From contig CAWHLK010000061.1 in assembly GCA_963829965.1 (NCBI GenBank), forward strand, positions 1 to 64,000: 64,000 bases of DNA, read 5' to 3'. The notes under the pieces were generated by a model. That model ran no database searches and was not told where the DNA came from. It saw nothing but the letters and a program-made list of their open reading frames with translations. This document shows positions 30,328 through 37,491 of the stretch, one piece after another (the stretch's first letter is position 1; each line of letters begins with the position of its first letter). This DNA is from DASXZH01 sp963829965. Lineage in GTDB: Bacteria; Armatimonadota; Fimbriimonadia; Fimbriimonadales; Fimbriimonadaceae. The translations under genes were made by a program, and so were the position numbers.

Positions 30328-31156
30328 AGAAGTCTGGGAGGATCCTCGCTTTCGTGGTGGCCGGCATCGGGCTGCTCATCTGCCTGTTCCCCGTGCTGTG
30401 GCTGTTTTCTACTGCATTCAAGCCATTTGCGGAGCTCTTTTCGAACCCAACTAGGGTGATACCCAAGCACCCGAGGCCCCAAAACTTTACGGACTTCTTC
30501 AATTCGTTTCCGTTCTGGCGCTCGTTTGCCAACTCCTGCCTGGTTGCGGTTCTTAGCGTGGCGGGAACGTTGGCATCGGCCATTCCCGCCGGATACGCGT
30601 TTGCCCGACTCAAGGCGCGTGGCACCAGTCTCGTGTTCGTCCTGCTGATTGCATCGATGATGCTGCCAGGGCAGATCACCATCGTTCCGCTCTTCAGGCT
30701 GTTCGCGTCCATGGGCATGATCGACACGTATTACCCGCTTGTCCTTCCGGCATGGCTCGGCACGAATGCCTTCGCCATTTTCCTCATGCGCCAATTCTTT
30801 GTGAATCTTCCGGAAGAACTTTTGGAAGCCGCGCGCTTGGATGGGGCTAACGAGGGCCGGATTCTCCTCAAGGTCGCCGCCCCCCTCGCCAAGCCGGCGA
30901 TCGCAACCGTTGCCATCTTTTCCTTTCTCGCCTCCTGGAACGACCTTTGGGGCCCACTGATTTATCTGAACAAGGACTCCAAGATGACCCTGATGGTTTC
31001 ACTCATGAACTTCGTGGAGGAAGCGGCACCGCTGCCGGCACGCCCTGGAACCTGGTCATGGCGGGCGTGGTCGTGACTGTGCTGCCGGCGTTCATTCTGT
31101 TCGCCTGTTTCCAAAAGACCTTCGTGGCCGGAATTTCAACTTCGGGGTTCAAGTAA
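30324..31156 (+). CDS. ABC sugar transporter permease, MalG/UgpE type, frameshifted near its end
   Basis: ATG at 30324 overlaps the stop of the MalF-type gene (ATGA). Six spans, with the EAA loop EAARLDGANEGRILLKVAAPLAKPAIATV and LFSNPTRVIPKHPRPQNFTDF. The frame breaks at the GG of 31016-31017. With one more G the protein reads NFVGGSGTAAGTPWNLVMAG and continues in the next frame to GISTSGFK at 31156, the typical C terminus of this family. Without that base it ends 27 codons early with unrelated residues. The rest of the gene is normal. Confidence 0.9.
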
Positions 31157-31189
31157 CCCATCGCTCCTTCAAGTACAATAAAACCTCGC

Positions 31190-32524
31190 ATGGCGGAAAA
31201 AAAGCTCCTGCTCGAGCACTCGGGCGAACCCTCTTATCGAACCCTTAAAGGCTATCAGGCGACCGGTGGGTACGAGGCCCTTAAGAAAGCCCTCGGCGGC
31301 GAACGCCAAGCCGTCATCGATGCAGTGAAGGCCAGTGGCCTGAGAGGCCGCGGCGGTGCCGGCTTTCCCACCTGGATCAAGTGGAACGGCATCCCGAAAG
31401 AAAAGACCGGCCCCACCTACATTCTTTGCAACGCGGACGAAGGCGAGCCCGGGACTTTCAAAGATAAAGAGCTTATGGAGAACTGCCCGTTCCAGTTCAT
31501 CGAGGGAATGACCCTTGGCGGATACGCCACCCAATCCGAAGTCGGCTACGTATACATTCGGGGCGAGTTCATGGATGCTGCCAAGGCCGTGAGAAGCGCG
31601 ATCGACGAAGCCTATGCGGCGGGCTTCCTAGGCAAGAACATTCTCGGCAAAGGCTTTAACTTTGACCTCTATGTCCATCTCGGCGCCGGCTCCTACGAGT
31701 GCGGAGAAGAATCGGCTCTCATGAGTTCACTCATGGGCGAGCGCGGTATGCCCAGACTAAAATTTCCCCACGCCCCGCTTCCCACAATCAGTGGCCTGTT
31801 CGAGCGTCCGACCGTCATCAACAACGTGGAGACTTATGCTTGCGTGCCGTTCATTGTCAAGAACGGCGGCGAATGGTACGCAGCGATGGGCGCTTCCACC
31901 AAGAACTCCAGGGGCACCAAGATATTTTCCGTTTCCGGTCACGTGAACAAGCCCGCCAACTACGAAATAGAGATGGGCACGCCTCTAAAGGACCTCCTCG
32001 CTCTGGCCGGAGGCATCAAAGGCGGAAAGCTCAAGGCTTGCGTTCCCGGCGGAAGCTCGGTACCCATTATCAACGCGGAAATGGTGGACCGCGCAATCCT
32101 CGGTTACGAAGAGATGTCCGACGTACAGTCCATGGTGGGCTCCGGCGGCTGCATCTTCCTGAACGAACACACGTGCATCGTGACCTTCATTTGGCGAACA
32201 GCCGTCTTTTATGCCCGTGAGAGCTGCGGCAAATGCACCCCGTGCCGCGAAGGCACCCAGTGGCTCGCGCAAATTCTCGACCGAATCCGAAAAGGCGGCG
32301 GCAAGCAGGGCGATATCGAACTGCTCCTCGAAGTCTGCTCCCAGATCGACGGCCGCTCCTTCTGCGCGCTTGGTGATGCTGCCGCGTGGCCGGTACAAGG
32401 CGCGATAAGGGTTTTCCGTGAGGAATTTGAGTACTTCATCGCCAACGGCAGAAGCATGGTGCAATCGCAGGAGAGCAAATTTATGCTTCCCGAGCCAGAA
32501 CTTGAACTGGTTACGCATGCGTAG
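31190..32524 (+). CDS. nuoF: NADH-quinone oxidoreductase subunit F (isolated)
   Basis: NuoF carries the NADH and FMN sites and the N3 iron-sulfur cluster of complex I. SGLRGRGGAGFPTWIKWN and CNADEGEPGTFKDKELME form the NADH/FMN site. The cluster cysteines are in ESCGKCTPCREGTQW, with a further Cys in RSFCALGDAAAWP. The length, 444 residues, is complete. No nuoE, nuoG or other nuo gene lies nearby; upstream is the sugar permease and downstream an FHA protein. TACAAT lies 10 bases before the ATG. Hydrogenase or formate dehydrogenase beta subunits share the fold, but length and motifs favour NuoF. Confidence 0.9.
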   Translation: MAEKKLLLEHSGEPSYRTLKGYQATGGYEALKKALGGERQAVIDAVKASGLRGRGGAGFPTWIKWNGIPKEKTGPTYILCNADEGEPGTFKDKELMENCPFQFIEGMTLGGYATQSEVGYVYIRGEFMDAAKAVRSAIDEAYAAGFLGKNILGKGFNFDLYVHLGAGSYECGEESALMSSLMGERGMPRLKFPHAPLPTISGLFERPTVINNVETYACVPFIVKNGGEWYAAMGASTKNSRGTKIFSVSGHVNKPANYEIEMGTPLKDLLALAGGIKGGKLKACVPGGSSVPIINAEMVDRAILGYEEMSDVQSMVGSGGCIFLNEHTCIVTFIWRTAVFYARESCGKCTPCREGTQWLAQILDRIRKGGGKQGDIELLLEVCSQIDGRSFCALGDAAAWPVQGAIRVFREEFEYFIANGRSMVQSQESKFMLPEPELELVTHA

Positions 32525-32545
32525 TTCGTCCAAACAATTGGGCGA

Positions 32546-33985
32546 ATGAAACCGGCAAGACGCGCTTTCTTATTGGCATTGGTGGGGGCCCTTTCTGCCG
32601 TCGTCGCCTTTCAACTGGCGATGCCCTTTGTGGCTTCCCTTTCACATGCCGGGCTCTCCCCTTCTGACCCAAGAGCAAGATTTCCACTCGGCACCAAGTG
32701 GGCGCTCGTAGAATATATCGCAAACGGCGCCCTCCTTTGCGGCCCGATCTGCTTTATCCTGGTCTGGGGCAACCGTGGGCCCAAATGGGCATCTATTTCC
32801 GGACTCCTGGGCCTAATTGTCGGAGGAATCGCCGGCTTCGCCGCCAACGGCGGTGCAGATCGGCTCGGCATCGCAGCCGAACGCAAGTTCGGCACTGCTC
32901 CGTTTGTACCTCAGGCCATCTGGAGCTTTCTGGTTCCCGTCGCCTATGCGCTGACCATCGCCATTGTAGTGGGCCCCACTCCTGCAAGGCTCAGGCGAGC
33001 TTACTACGCCGTCTTCTATGCGGCCATTTTCTCCTTCTTGGCTTTTGTCGGCGCGGAAGTTATTGTGGAAGCCCTAGTTCAAACCGGCAAGATTAATCTG
33101 GACGTCAGCCAGGTTGGGGATGCGGCCCAGGCTTCGATACCCGTCTGGGAAGCGTGCGCGGCCGCGGCTGGATTCGCAATCGGTGCGATGTTCGCGCGCG
33201 CTGAAAGCGCCTCGCGTGCTGCTTCCCTTCAACTCGCACTCGGTCGCAATGAGGGCCGCGAATGGAACCTGGACTCTAAAGTGAGCAGGATTGGAAGCGC
33301 GGAGGGGATGGAAGTCTATTTGGGCCGGAACAGTGGAACCGCGCCGGTCCACGCTAGGATCGTGCACCATCCAGACGGATACGCGGTTGAGGAAACCGGC
33401 GCGGGCCCCATCCTGCTCAACGGTCTGCCGGTTCCCGGCGGCGCTTACCTTAACAACGGCGATACCCTTGGCATAGGCCCGGTGGTACTCATCTTTTCCT
33501 CGCAAATCAACGCACGTGCACAGGGCTTTCCACCAATGACAAGCCCAGTTCCAATGGGGCAGGCCCCCATTCCTGTGCCTCAACCCATGCCGCTGCCGCA
33601 GCCGATGCCGGCGCTGCAACAGGCGCCTATGCCCCAACCAAACCCAATGCCAATGCCCCAAGCGGCATCTGTTGCACCCGCTCCAGTGCAACGCATCGCG
33701 CCCGGAGGGCCGAAGCTCATCGACGCCTTCGGCAATGCATACCCGCTCCACGATGGCGTCAATTCCCTCGGCCGCGAACAGGGAGTCTCAGTAAACCTCG
33801 GCTGGGATTCCTCGGTCTCTCGCCACCATGCCGAGATTGCAGTATCCCCGAGCTCCGTGCAGATTAGGGACTTGGGAAGCACCAACGGAACTCGAGTCAA
33901 TTCGCAAACCGTTCAAGGCCCCTTTCAGCTTCACGATGGCGACAACCTCCAAATCGGCCACGTGTCGCTAACCTTCAAACTCTAG
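32546..33985 (+). CDS. Membrane protein with two FHA domains
   Basis: A 479-residue protein. About five membrane spans occupy residues 1-220 (AFLLALVGALSAVVAFQLAM and so on). Then comes a degenerate FHA domain (about 240-320; RIGSAEGMEVYLG, VHARIVHHPDG, ILLNGLPV). A linker of Pro, Met and Gln repeats follows (PVPQPMPLPQPMP and similar). It ends with a canonical phosphothreonine-binding FHA domain: SLGREQGVSVNL, SSVSRHHAEI, IRDLGSTNGTRVN. The first FHA has lost the GR and SxxH positions. It probably senses Ser/Thr phosphorylation at the membrane, but no kinase or phosphatase gene is in the window. Confidence 0.87.
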   Translation: MKPARRAFLLALVGALSAVVAFQLAMPFVASLSHAGLSPSDPRARFPLGTKWALVEYIANGALLCGPICFILVWGNRGPKWASISGLLGLIVGGIAGFAANGGADRLGIAAERKFGTAPFVPQAIWSFLVPVAYALTIAIVVGPTPARLRRAYYAVFYAAIFSFLAFVGAEVIVEALVQTGKINLDVSQVGDAAQASIPVWEACAAAAGFAIGAMFARAESASRAASLQLALGRNEGREWNLDSKVSRIGSAEGMEVYLGRNSGTAPVHARIVHHPDGYAVEETGAGPILLNGLPVPGGAYLNNGDTLGIGPVVLIFSSQINARAQGFPPMTSPVPMGQAPIPVPQPMPLPQPMPALQQAPMPQPNPMPMPQAASVAPAPVQRIAPGGPKLIDAFGNAYPLHDGVNSLGREQGVSVNLGWDSSVSRHHAEIAVSPSSVQIRDLGSTNGTRVNSQTVQGPFQLHDGDNLQIGHVSLTFKL

Positions 33986-34000
33986 CACTCCCCCGTTATG

Positions 34001-34068
34001 GCGAAGCGGCTTACGGGCGCTCCGGCGCCCATTCTTACAGCGAAGCACTTTACTGCGCTCGCGCCTAA
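34001..34068. repeat. Hairpin/TTAC repeat cluster
   Basis: GCGAAGCGGCTTAC (34001-34014), GGGCGC-TCCG-GCGCCC (34015-34030) then ATTCTTAC, AGCGAAGCACTTTAC (34039-34053), and GCGC-TC-GCGC. Short GC hairpins with GAA or TCCG loops alternate with TTAC. It fills the space between convergent genes and shares units with the array at 35.2 kb. Confidence 0.75.
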
Positions 34069-35039
34069 GCGTTGATCTGCTGGTTATTCACCGCGTCCGG
34101 CGCGTACTTGGCCGGCATAGGATTATTGGGCGCAACCTCGTCGAGGATATCCATAAGGGCGTCGGCTTTGTAAACCACGTCGTCGATATCGGCGAGCACC
34201 TGTTCTGGCGTTCGGGCTCTCAACTCGTCGTTGATGAGGCCAAGCGTGTCCTCCATGAGCTCGAGCTGGTGGTTAAGATTGACAAGGATCTTGCCGATCT
34301 GCCCAACGTATTCCCGCCGCCTGAGGAGGATCTCCTTTCGTTTGTCGACAATCGCGTTTGTCGAAAGGTCGTCGGGGTCCTGAAGCCGAGAACTGTCCAG
34401 AGCTTGAAGGTCTTCGTCGAAGAACTTCTGGATCTTCTCGATCATCGTATGAACCCACACGTCGGCGGGGTCCAAAGGCGGCTCGCCCGGAAGATACTCC
34501 TCGGTCACGCGTTTGGAGCTTACGCGGGCCGTAGGCGCCGCTCCTGCTTGGTCCAAGCATTCCTCGAGAACGGATCGCAGGTATTGCCGGAACTCCTGTT
34601 CTCGTCCCGCAAACTGTAGAAACTTCTCCATGAGGTAATCGACCTTGACCAACACCTCCTGATACCTGGGAGTGTTGTTGGACACTTGGTCGTCCATGTG
34701 CTTCCGCGTGCTCTCCAGCCGGTTCATGCGCGAAACAACTCCCGGCCGAAGCTGTGGTCCGATCTGCTTCTTGAGATGGTCCCATCGAAGCCCGGGCTCC
34801 GATTCCGATTTCGCGGCAAACCTTCTTCGATACCAAGCGGAGCGCGGAATCACGGCCAAATAACCAGATTCGGCCAGTGCGGCAACAAGAGCGATCGCAC
34901 CTCCAACAACCGGCATCGTAATCCCCAATCCCAGAGCAGTCACGACGGCAACCGCCATCGGGATCAGGTTAAACGGTTCTTTAAAGGCGCACGCGAGGCG
35001 ACTCTGTTCCTTCTTTGCGGGTGGTTTCACGTCAGCCAT
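34065..35039 (-). CDS. Membrane-anchored helical protein of unknown function
   Basis: ATG at 35039 begins MADVKPPAKKEQSRLACAFK; a longer frame to 35075 exists. Two adjacent hydrophobic segments (LIPMAVAVVTALGLGITMPV, GGAIALVAALAESGYLAV) near residues 30-68 precede about 250 residues rich in Glu, Arg and Leu that should form long helices or coiled coils (RMNRLESTRKHMDDQVSNN, LLRRREYVGQIGKILVNL). No enzyme motif is visible. It is convergent with the FHA gene. A scaffold or septum/cell-envelope role is possible but is only a guess. Confidence 0.7.
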   Translation of the reverse strand: MADVKPPAKKEQSRLACAFKEPFNLIPMAVAVVTALGLGITMPVVGGAIALVAALAESGYLAVIPRSAWYRRRFAAKSESEPGLRWDHLKKQIGPQLRPGVVSRMNRLESTRKHMDDQVSNNTPRYQEVLVKVDYLMEKFLQFAGREQEFRQYLRSVLEECLDQAGAAPTARVSSKRVTEEYLPGEPPLDPADVWVHTMIEKIQKFFDEDLQALDSSRLQDPDDLSTNAIVDKRKEILLRRREYVGQIGKILVNLNHQLELMEDTLGLINDELRARTPEQVLADIDDVVYKADALMDILDEVAPNNPMPAKYAPDAVNNQQINA

Positions 35040-35085
35040 GGCGGAGGGATCGGTGCTTAGGATTATACAGGGCAAGCGTGATTTC

Positions 35086-35130
35086 TAAACGGGTAAACGG
35101 GTAAACGGGTAAACGGGTAAACGGGTAAAC
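35086..35130. repeat. Tandem repeat of GGGTAAAC (five full copies)
   Basis: A partial TAAAC at 35086-35090 is followed by five exact copies of the 8-mer GGGTAAAC (35091-35130), then GGGCGGG. It lies in the region upstream of two divergent genes and next to the hairpin/TTAC array. Exact short tandems of this sort vary in copy number by slippage. Confidence 0.95.
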
Positions 35131-35175
35131 GGGCGGGACGCCTCCTAATAACGGGAGGATTCAACCTTATTACCT

Positions 35176-35300
35176 GTTTACAGCGAAGCGGCTTACAAGG
35201 GAAGCGGCTTACAAGCGAAGCGACTTACGGGCGAAGCCCATGCTTACGGCGCGAAGCGCCATGTTTACAGCGAAGCGGCTTACGGCGCGAAGCGCTTTAC
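35176..35300. repeat. Hairpin/TTAC repeat array
   Basis: At least seven units of 15-21 bases, each ending in TTAC: GTTTAC; AGCGAAGCGGCTTAC (35182-35196); AAGGGAAGCGGCTTAC; AAGCGAAGCGACTTAC; GGGCGAAGCCCATGCTTAC (35229-35247); GGCGCGAAGCGCC plus ATGTTTAC (35248-35268); AGCGAAGCGGCTTAC (35269-35283); GGCGCGAAGCGCTTTAC (35284-35300). Most contain GCGAAGC, a stem with a GAA triloop; two are perfect 4-5 bp stems. It is noncoding and upstream of the VOC gene. Confidence 0.85.
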
Positions 35301-35366
35301 TCCCTCCCGTGTTAACTCTCCTTTAAATATCCCTTACTAACGCAACATTGCGACGGGCGTGCGGAG

Positions 35367-35372
35367 TAGGAT
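35367..35372 (+). promoter_or_regulatory. Putative -10 box (TAGGAT) for the VOC gene
   Basis: TAGGAT ends 5 nt before the ATG at 35378. No -35 at the right distance. It is a member of the TAnnnT-near-ATG group. GGAG at 35363 overlaps it and could alternatively serve as a distant Shine-Dalgarno. Confidence 0.3.
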
Positions 35373-35377
35373 TGGGC

Positions 35378-35779
35378 ATGGCTACTGAAACCGTATCCGA
35401 AAACCTTATCGCCGGCGGCAAAGCTTTTGTATGGCACGAAATCGTCGCGCCAGACATTGACAAGTCTATCGAGTTCTACACCGAAGCCCTGGCCTTCGAA
35501 ACTACGAGCATGGAAATGGAAGGCTTCGGCGCCTACCATATGCTGAGCAGAGACGGCCAGCCCGTTGCAGGAGTCGTGGCGCCGCAGATGCCGGGCGTTC
35601 CTTCCCACTGGGCGACTTATATTTCGGTTGCTGATGTGGACGCCACAATCGAGAAAGTGACTGAAAAGGGCGGAAAACTCGTAGTGCCCGCGATGGACAT
35701 CCCGACCATCGGCCGCATGGCCCTAATCTCCGATCCTCAAGACGCCTACGTATGGATCTTCAAGCCTGAAATGGCATAG
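35378..35779 (+). CDS. VOC-superfamily (glyoxalase-like) protein
   Basis: A 133-residue protein with one vicinal-oxygen-chelate domain pair: FVWHEIVAPDIDKSIEFYTEALAFE, GFGAYHMLSRDGQPVAGVV, WATYISVADVDATIEKVTEKGG and ISDPQDAYVWIFKP. This type covers glyoxalases, dioxygenases and resistance proteins; the substrate cannot be inferred. ATG at 35378 is preferred over the longer frame from 35348. A strong terminator follows. Confidence 0.87.
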   Translation: MATETVSENLIAGGKAFVWHEIVAPDIDKSIEFYTEALAFETTSMEMEGFGAYHMLSRDGQPVAGVVAPQMPGVPSHWATYISVADVDATIEKVTEKGGKLVVPAMDIPTIGRMALISDPQDAYVWIFKPEMA

Positions 35780-35789
35780 CAGTTTCCAA

Positions 35790-35817
35790 AAAGGGCCGGT
35801 CTGGGGGCTGGCCCTTT
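35790..35817. terminator. Bidirectional intrinsic terminator
   Basis: AAAGGGCC (35790-35797) pairs perfectly with GGCCCTTT (35810-35817), with a 12-base loop. It lies between the convergent VOC and PEBP genes. T-rich sequence follows on both strands (CTTTCATT on plus, CCTTTTTGG on minus), so it can serve both. Confidence 0.8.
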
Positions 35818-35823
35818 CATTCC

Positions 35824-36359
35824 CTAGTCCTTACTGTACAAGCCCACGATTTCGCCCATCGCGAGTTGGTGCCCGTTGATCGCGCCGACTACTTCGTCTC
35901 GAGAAGCGCCGGTATTTAGGGCCAGAGACGAATCCAAAGCATAAAGCCGGAAGTGATAGTGGTGCGTGCCGCTCGGCGGGTTTGGACCGTAATAGCCGTT
36001 CGAGCCCGAGCCGTTCTTCCCCTCGATGGAACCCACCGGGGCATGGCCGGGCAGAATCATCTTTGTCTTTGGCGGAATATTAAACAAGACCCAATGGACG
36101 AACGGATTAGCGCCTGGCGCATCGGGATCTTCTAAATTAGCGCGAAGGACTTTGTGTCCAGAGGGGCATGTTTCCATTCAAGCTCGGGAGACTTGTTCCC
36201 TGCCTCCGCACCACAATCCCTCGGCAATGGCTCGCTCTCTTTAAACGTCGTCGAAGTCAGCGTCATTACCCTTTTAACCTCCGGCAGCGGAGCTTCAGGT
36301 TTGGCGCATCCCAAGAGAAGCGCGAGACCTAAAAAGGGAATTATTGACAGCGGCCGCAT
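35824..36359 (-). CDS. PEBP-family (YbhB/YbcL) lipoprotein, frameshifted
   Basis: Begins MRPLSIIPFLGLALLLGCAKPEA, a lipoprotein signal with Cys near 18. The PEBP fold follows: LTSTTFKESEPLPRDCG, NKSPELEWKHAPLDTKSFAL, EDPDAPGANPFVHWVLFNIP, YYGPNPPSGTHHYHFRLYAL. The frame breaks at the AAA of 36134-36136 (TTT in the gene). Adding one T gives SFALILEDPDAPGANPF, exactly the family pattern, so the two halves are one gene of about 178 residues. PEBP proteins bind phosphate or lipid head groups; the bacterial role is unclear. Confidence 0.85.
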
Positions 36360-36456
36360 GGCACTGAATTATTTTGACAGCCATCTGTTTTTCGCTCCGA
36401 CGATTCTCTTACGCCCGGTTTTGGCCGTGCGTCTGCATCGACAGAGGGAAAAGGGC

Positions 36457-37491
36457 TTAGTGCTCGTCGCCGGGCTTCACTTTGCCGCCAAACGTCCGGA
36501 AGAGATGGATGAAATACCCGATCGTGAGGACGATCGCGATCAGCCACCAGATGAGACCGACGTGCAGGCTCAGATCGCCCGCGCTCGAGTTGTCGGCGGT
36601 CAGATTGCTTGCCGGATCCAAGGTCGAACGGAGCATCACCGGATAAACGGCAGCTGCGGTAGAAGCGAGCATCCCAACGATAAACAGCCCCGAGGCCAGG
36701 AAGGGGTGGGCATCCTTCTTCTTCATATGCAGCGGTATCGCTGCGAAGGCAAGGATAAATACCACCGCCAACAATAGGGAAAGCGGCCGCTCCCTAACCG
36801 AAGGGAAAAGGTCGGGCCGTATTGCATTCGTTGCGATTGTGGCGAGGATGCCGACGATCATGACGCCACCCCAAAGAGGGCGCACCAACCGCTCACAGCG
36901 GGCCTGGACTTCCCCTTCCAACTTCATCCTTAGGAACAGGGCGCCATGAAGTGCGAGCACCAATAAGGCAAAGACGCCGATGGTGACCGTGTACCAATCC
37001 AGCACGCCCGGATTCTGGCCGATCCGAAAATCGGTGAACAGGGGCCCTGAGAAATAGCCTGCAGGCGACAGTGGAACCCCTCGAATGACATTCCCGAGAG
37101 CTGCTCCAAGCACAATGGCCATGAGAGTGGACGAGATAAAGAAGGTTGTGTCCCAAAAGCCCCGCCATAGGTGCGAAGCCTCCATGGAGCGAAACTCAAT
37201 GGAAAGCGCTCTTAGCATTAAGAGCCACAAAACCATCATGAGCGGCAGATAGAAGCCGCTGAATCCCGCAGCATAAACTCGCGGAAAGGCAAAGACCAAA
37301 GCGCCGCCACCGGCCAGCAACCAAACTTCGTTCCCGTCCCAGAGAGGGCCAATGGCGGTGAGAATCGATCGCCGTTCCCCGTCGTTTTTTGCCACGAACA
37401 GGTGAAGAACCCCCGCGCCGAAGTCGAAGCCGTCCAGCACCACATAAATGGCAACCATCACCGAAACGATTCCAAACCAGATTGTTTGCAT
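36457..37491 (-). CDS. cydB: Cytochrome bd ubiquinol oxidase subunit II
   Basis: A 344-residue membrane protein starting MQTIWFGIVSVMVAIYVVLDGFDFGAG, the CydB signature. GPLWDGNEVWLLAGGGALVFAFP and RALSIEFRSMEAS also match the family. It pairs with CydA to form a high-affinity quinol oxidase that reduces oxygen to water without pumping protons. Its ATG overlaps the cydA stop by one base (TAATG), so translation is coupled. Confidence 0.96.
   Translation of the reverse strand: MQTIWFGIVSVMVAIYVVLDGFDFGAGVLHLFVAKNDGERRSILTAIGPLWDGNEVWLLAGGGALVFAFPRVYAAGFSGFYLPLMMVLWLLMLRALSIEFRSMEASHLWRGFWDTTFFISSTLMAIVLGAALGNVIRGVPLSPAGYFSGPLFTDFRIGQNPGVLDWYTVTIGVFALLVLALHGALFLRMKLEGEVQARCERLVRPLWGGVMIVGILATIATNAIRPDLFPSVRERPLSLLLAVVFILAFAAIPLHMKKKDAHPFLASGLFIVGMLASTAAAVYPVMLRSTLDPASNLTADNSSAGDLSLHVGLIWWLIAIVLTIGYFIHLFRTFGGKVKPGDEH

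Noticed and set aside
35086..35130. GGGTAAAC tandem considered as a telomere-like or replication-origin repeat
   Set aside because: Only five copies inside a normal gene context, no DnaA boxes and no dnaA/dnaN nearby.
35176..35300. Repeat array considered as a CRISPR
   Set aside because: Units are 15-21 bases, variable in the middle and fixed at TTAC; there are no spacers and no cas genes.
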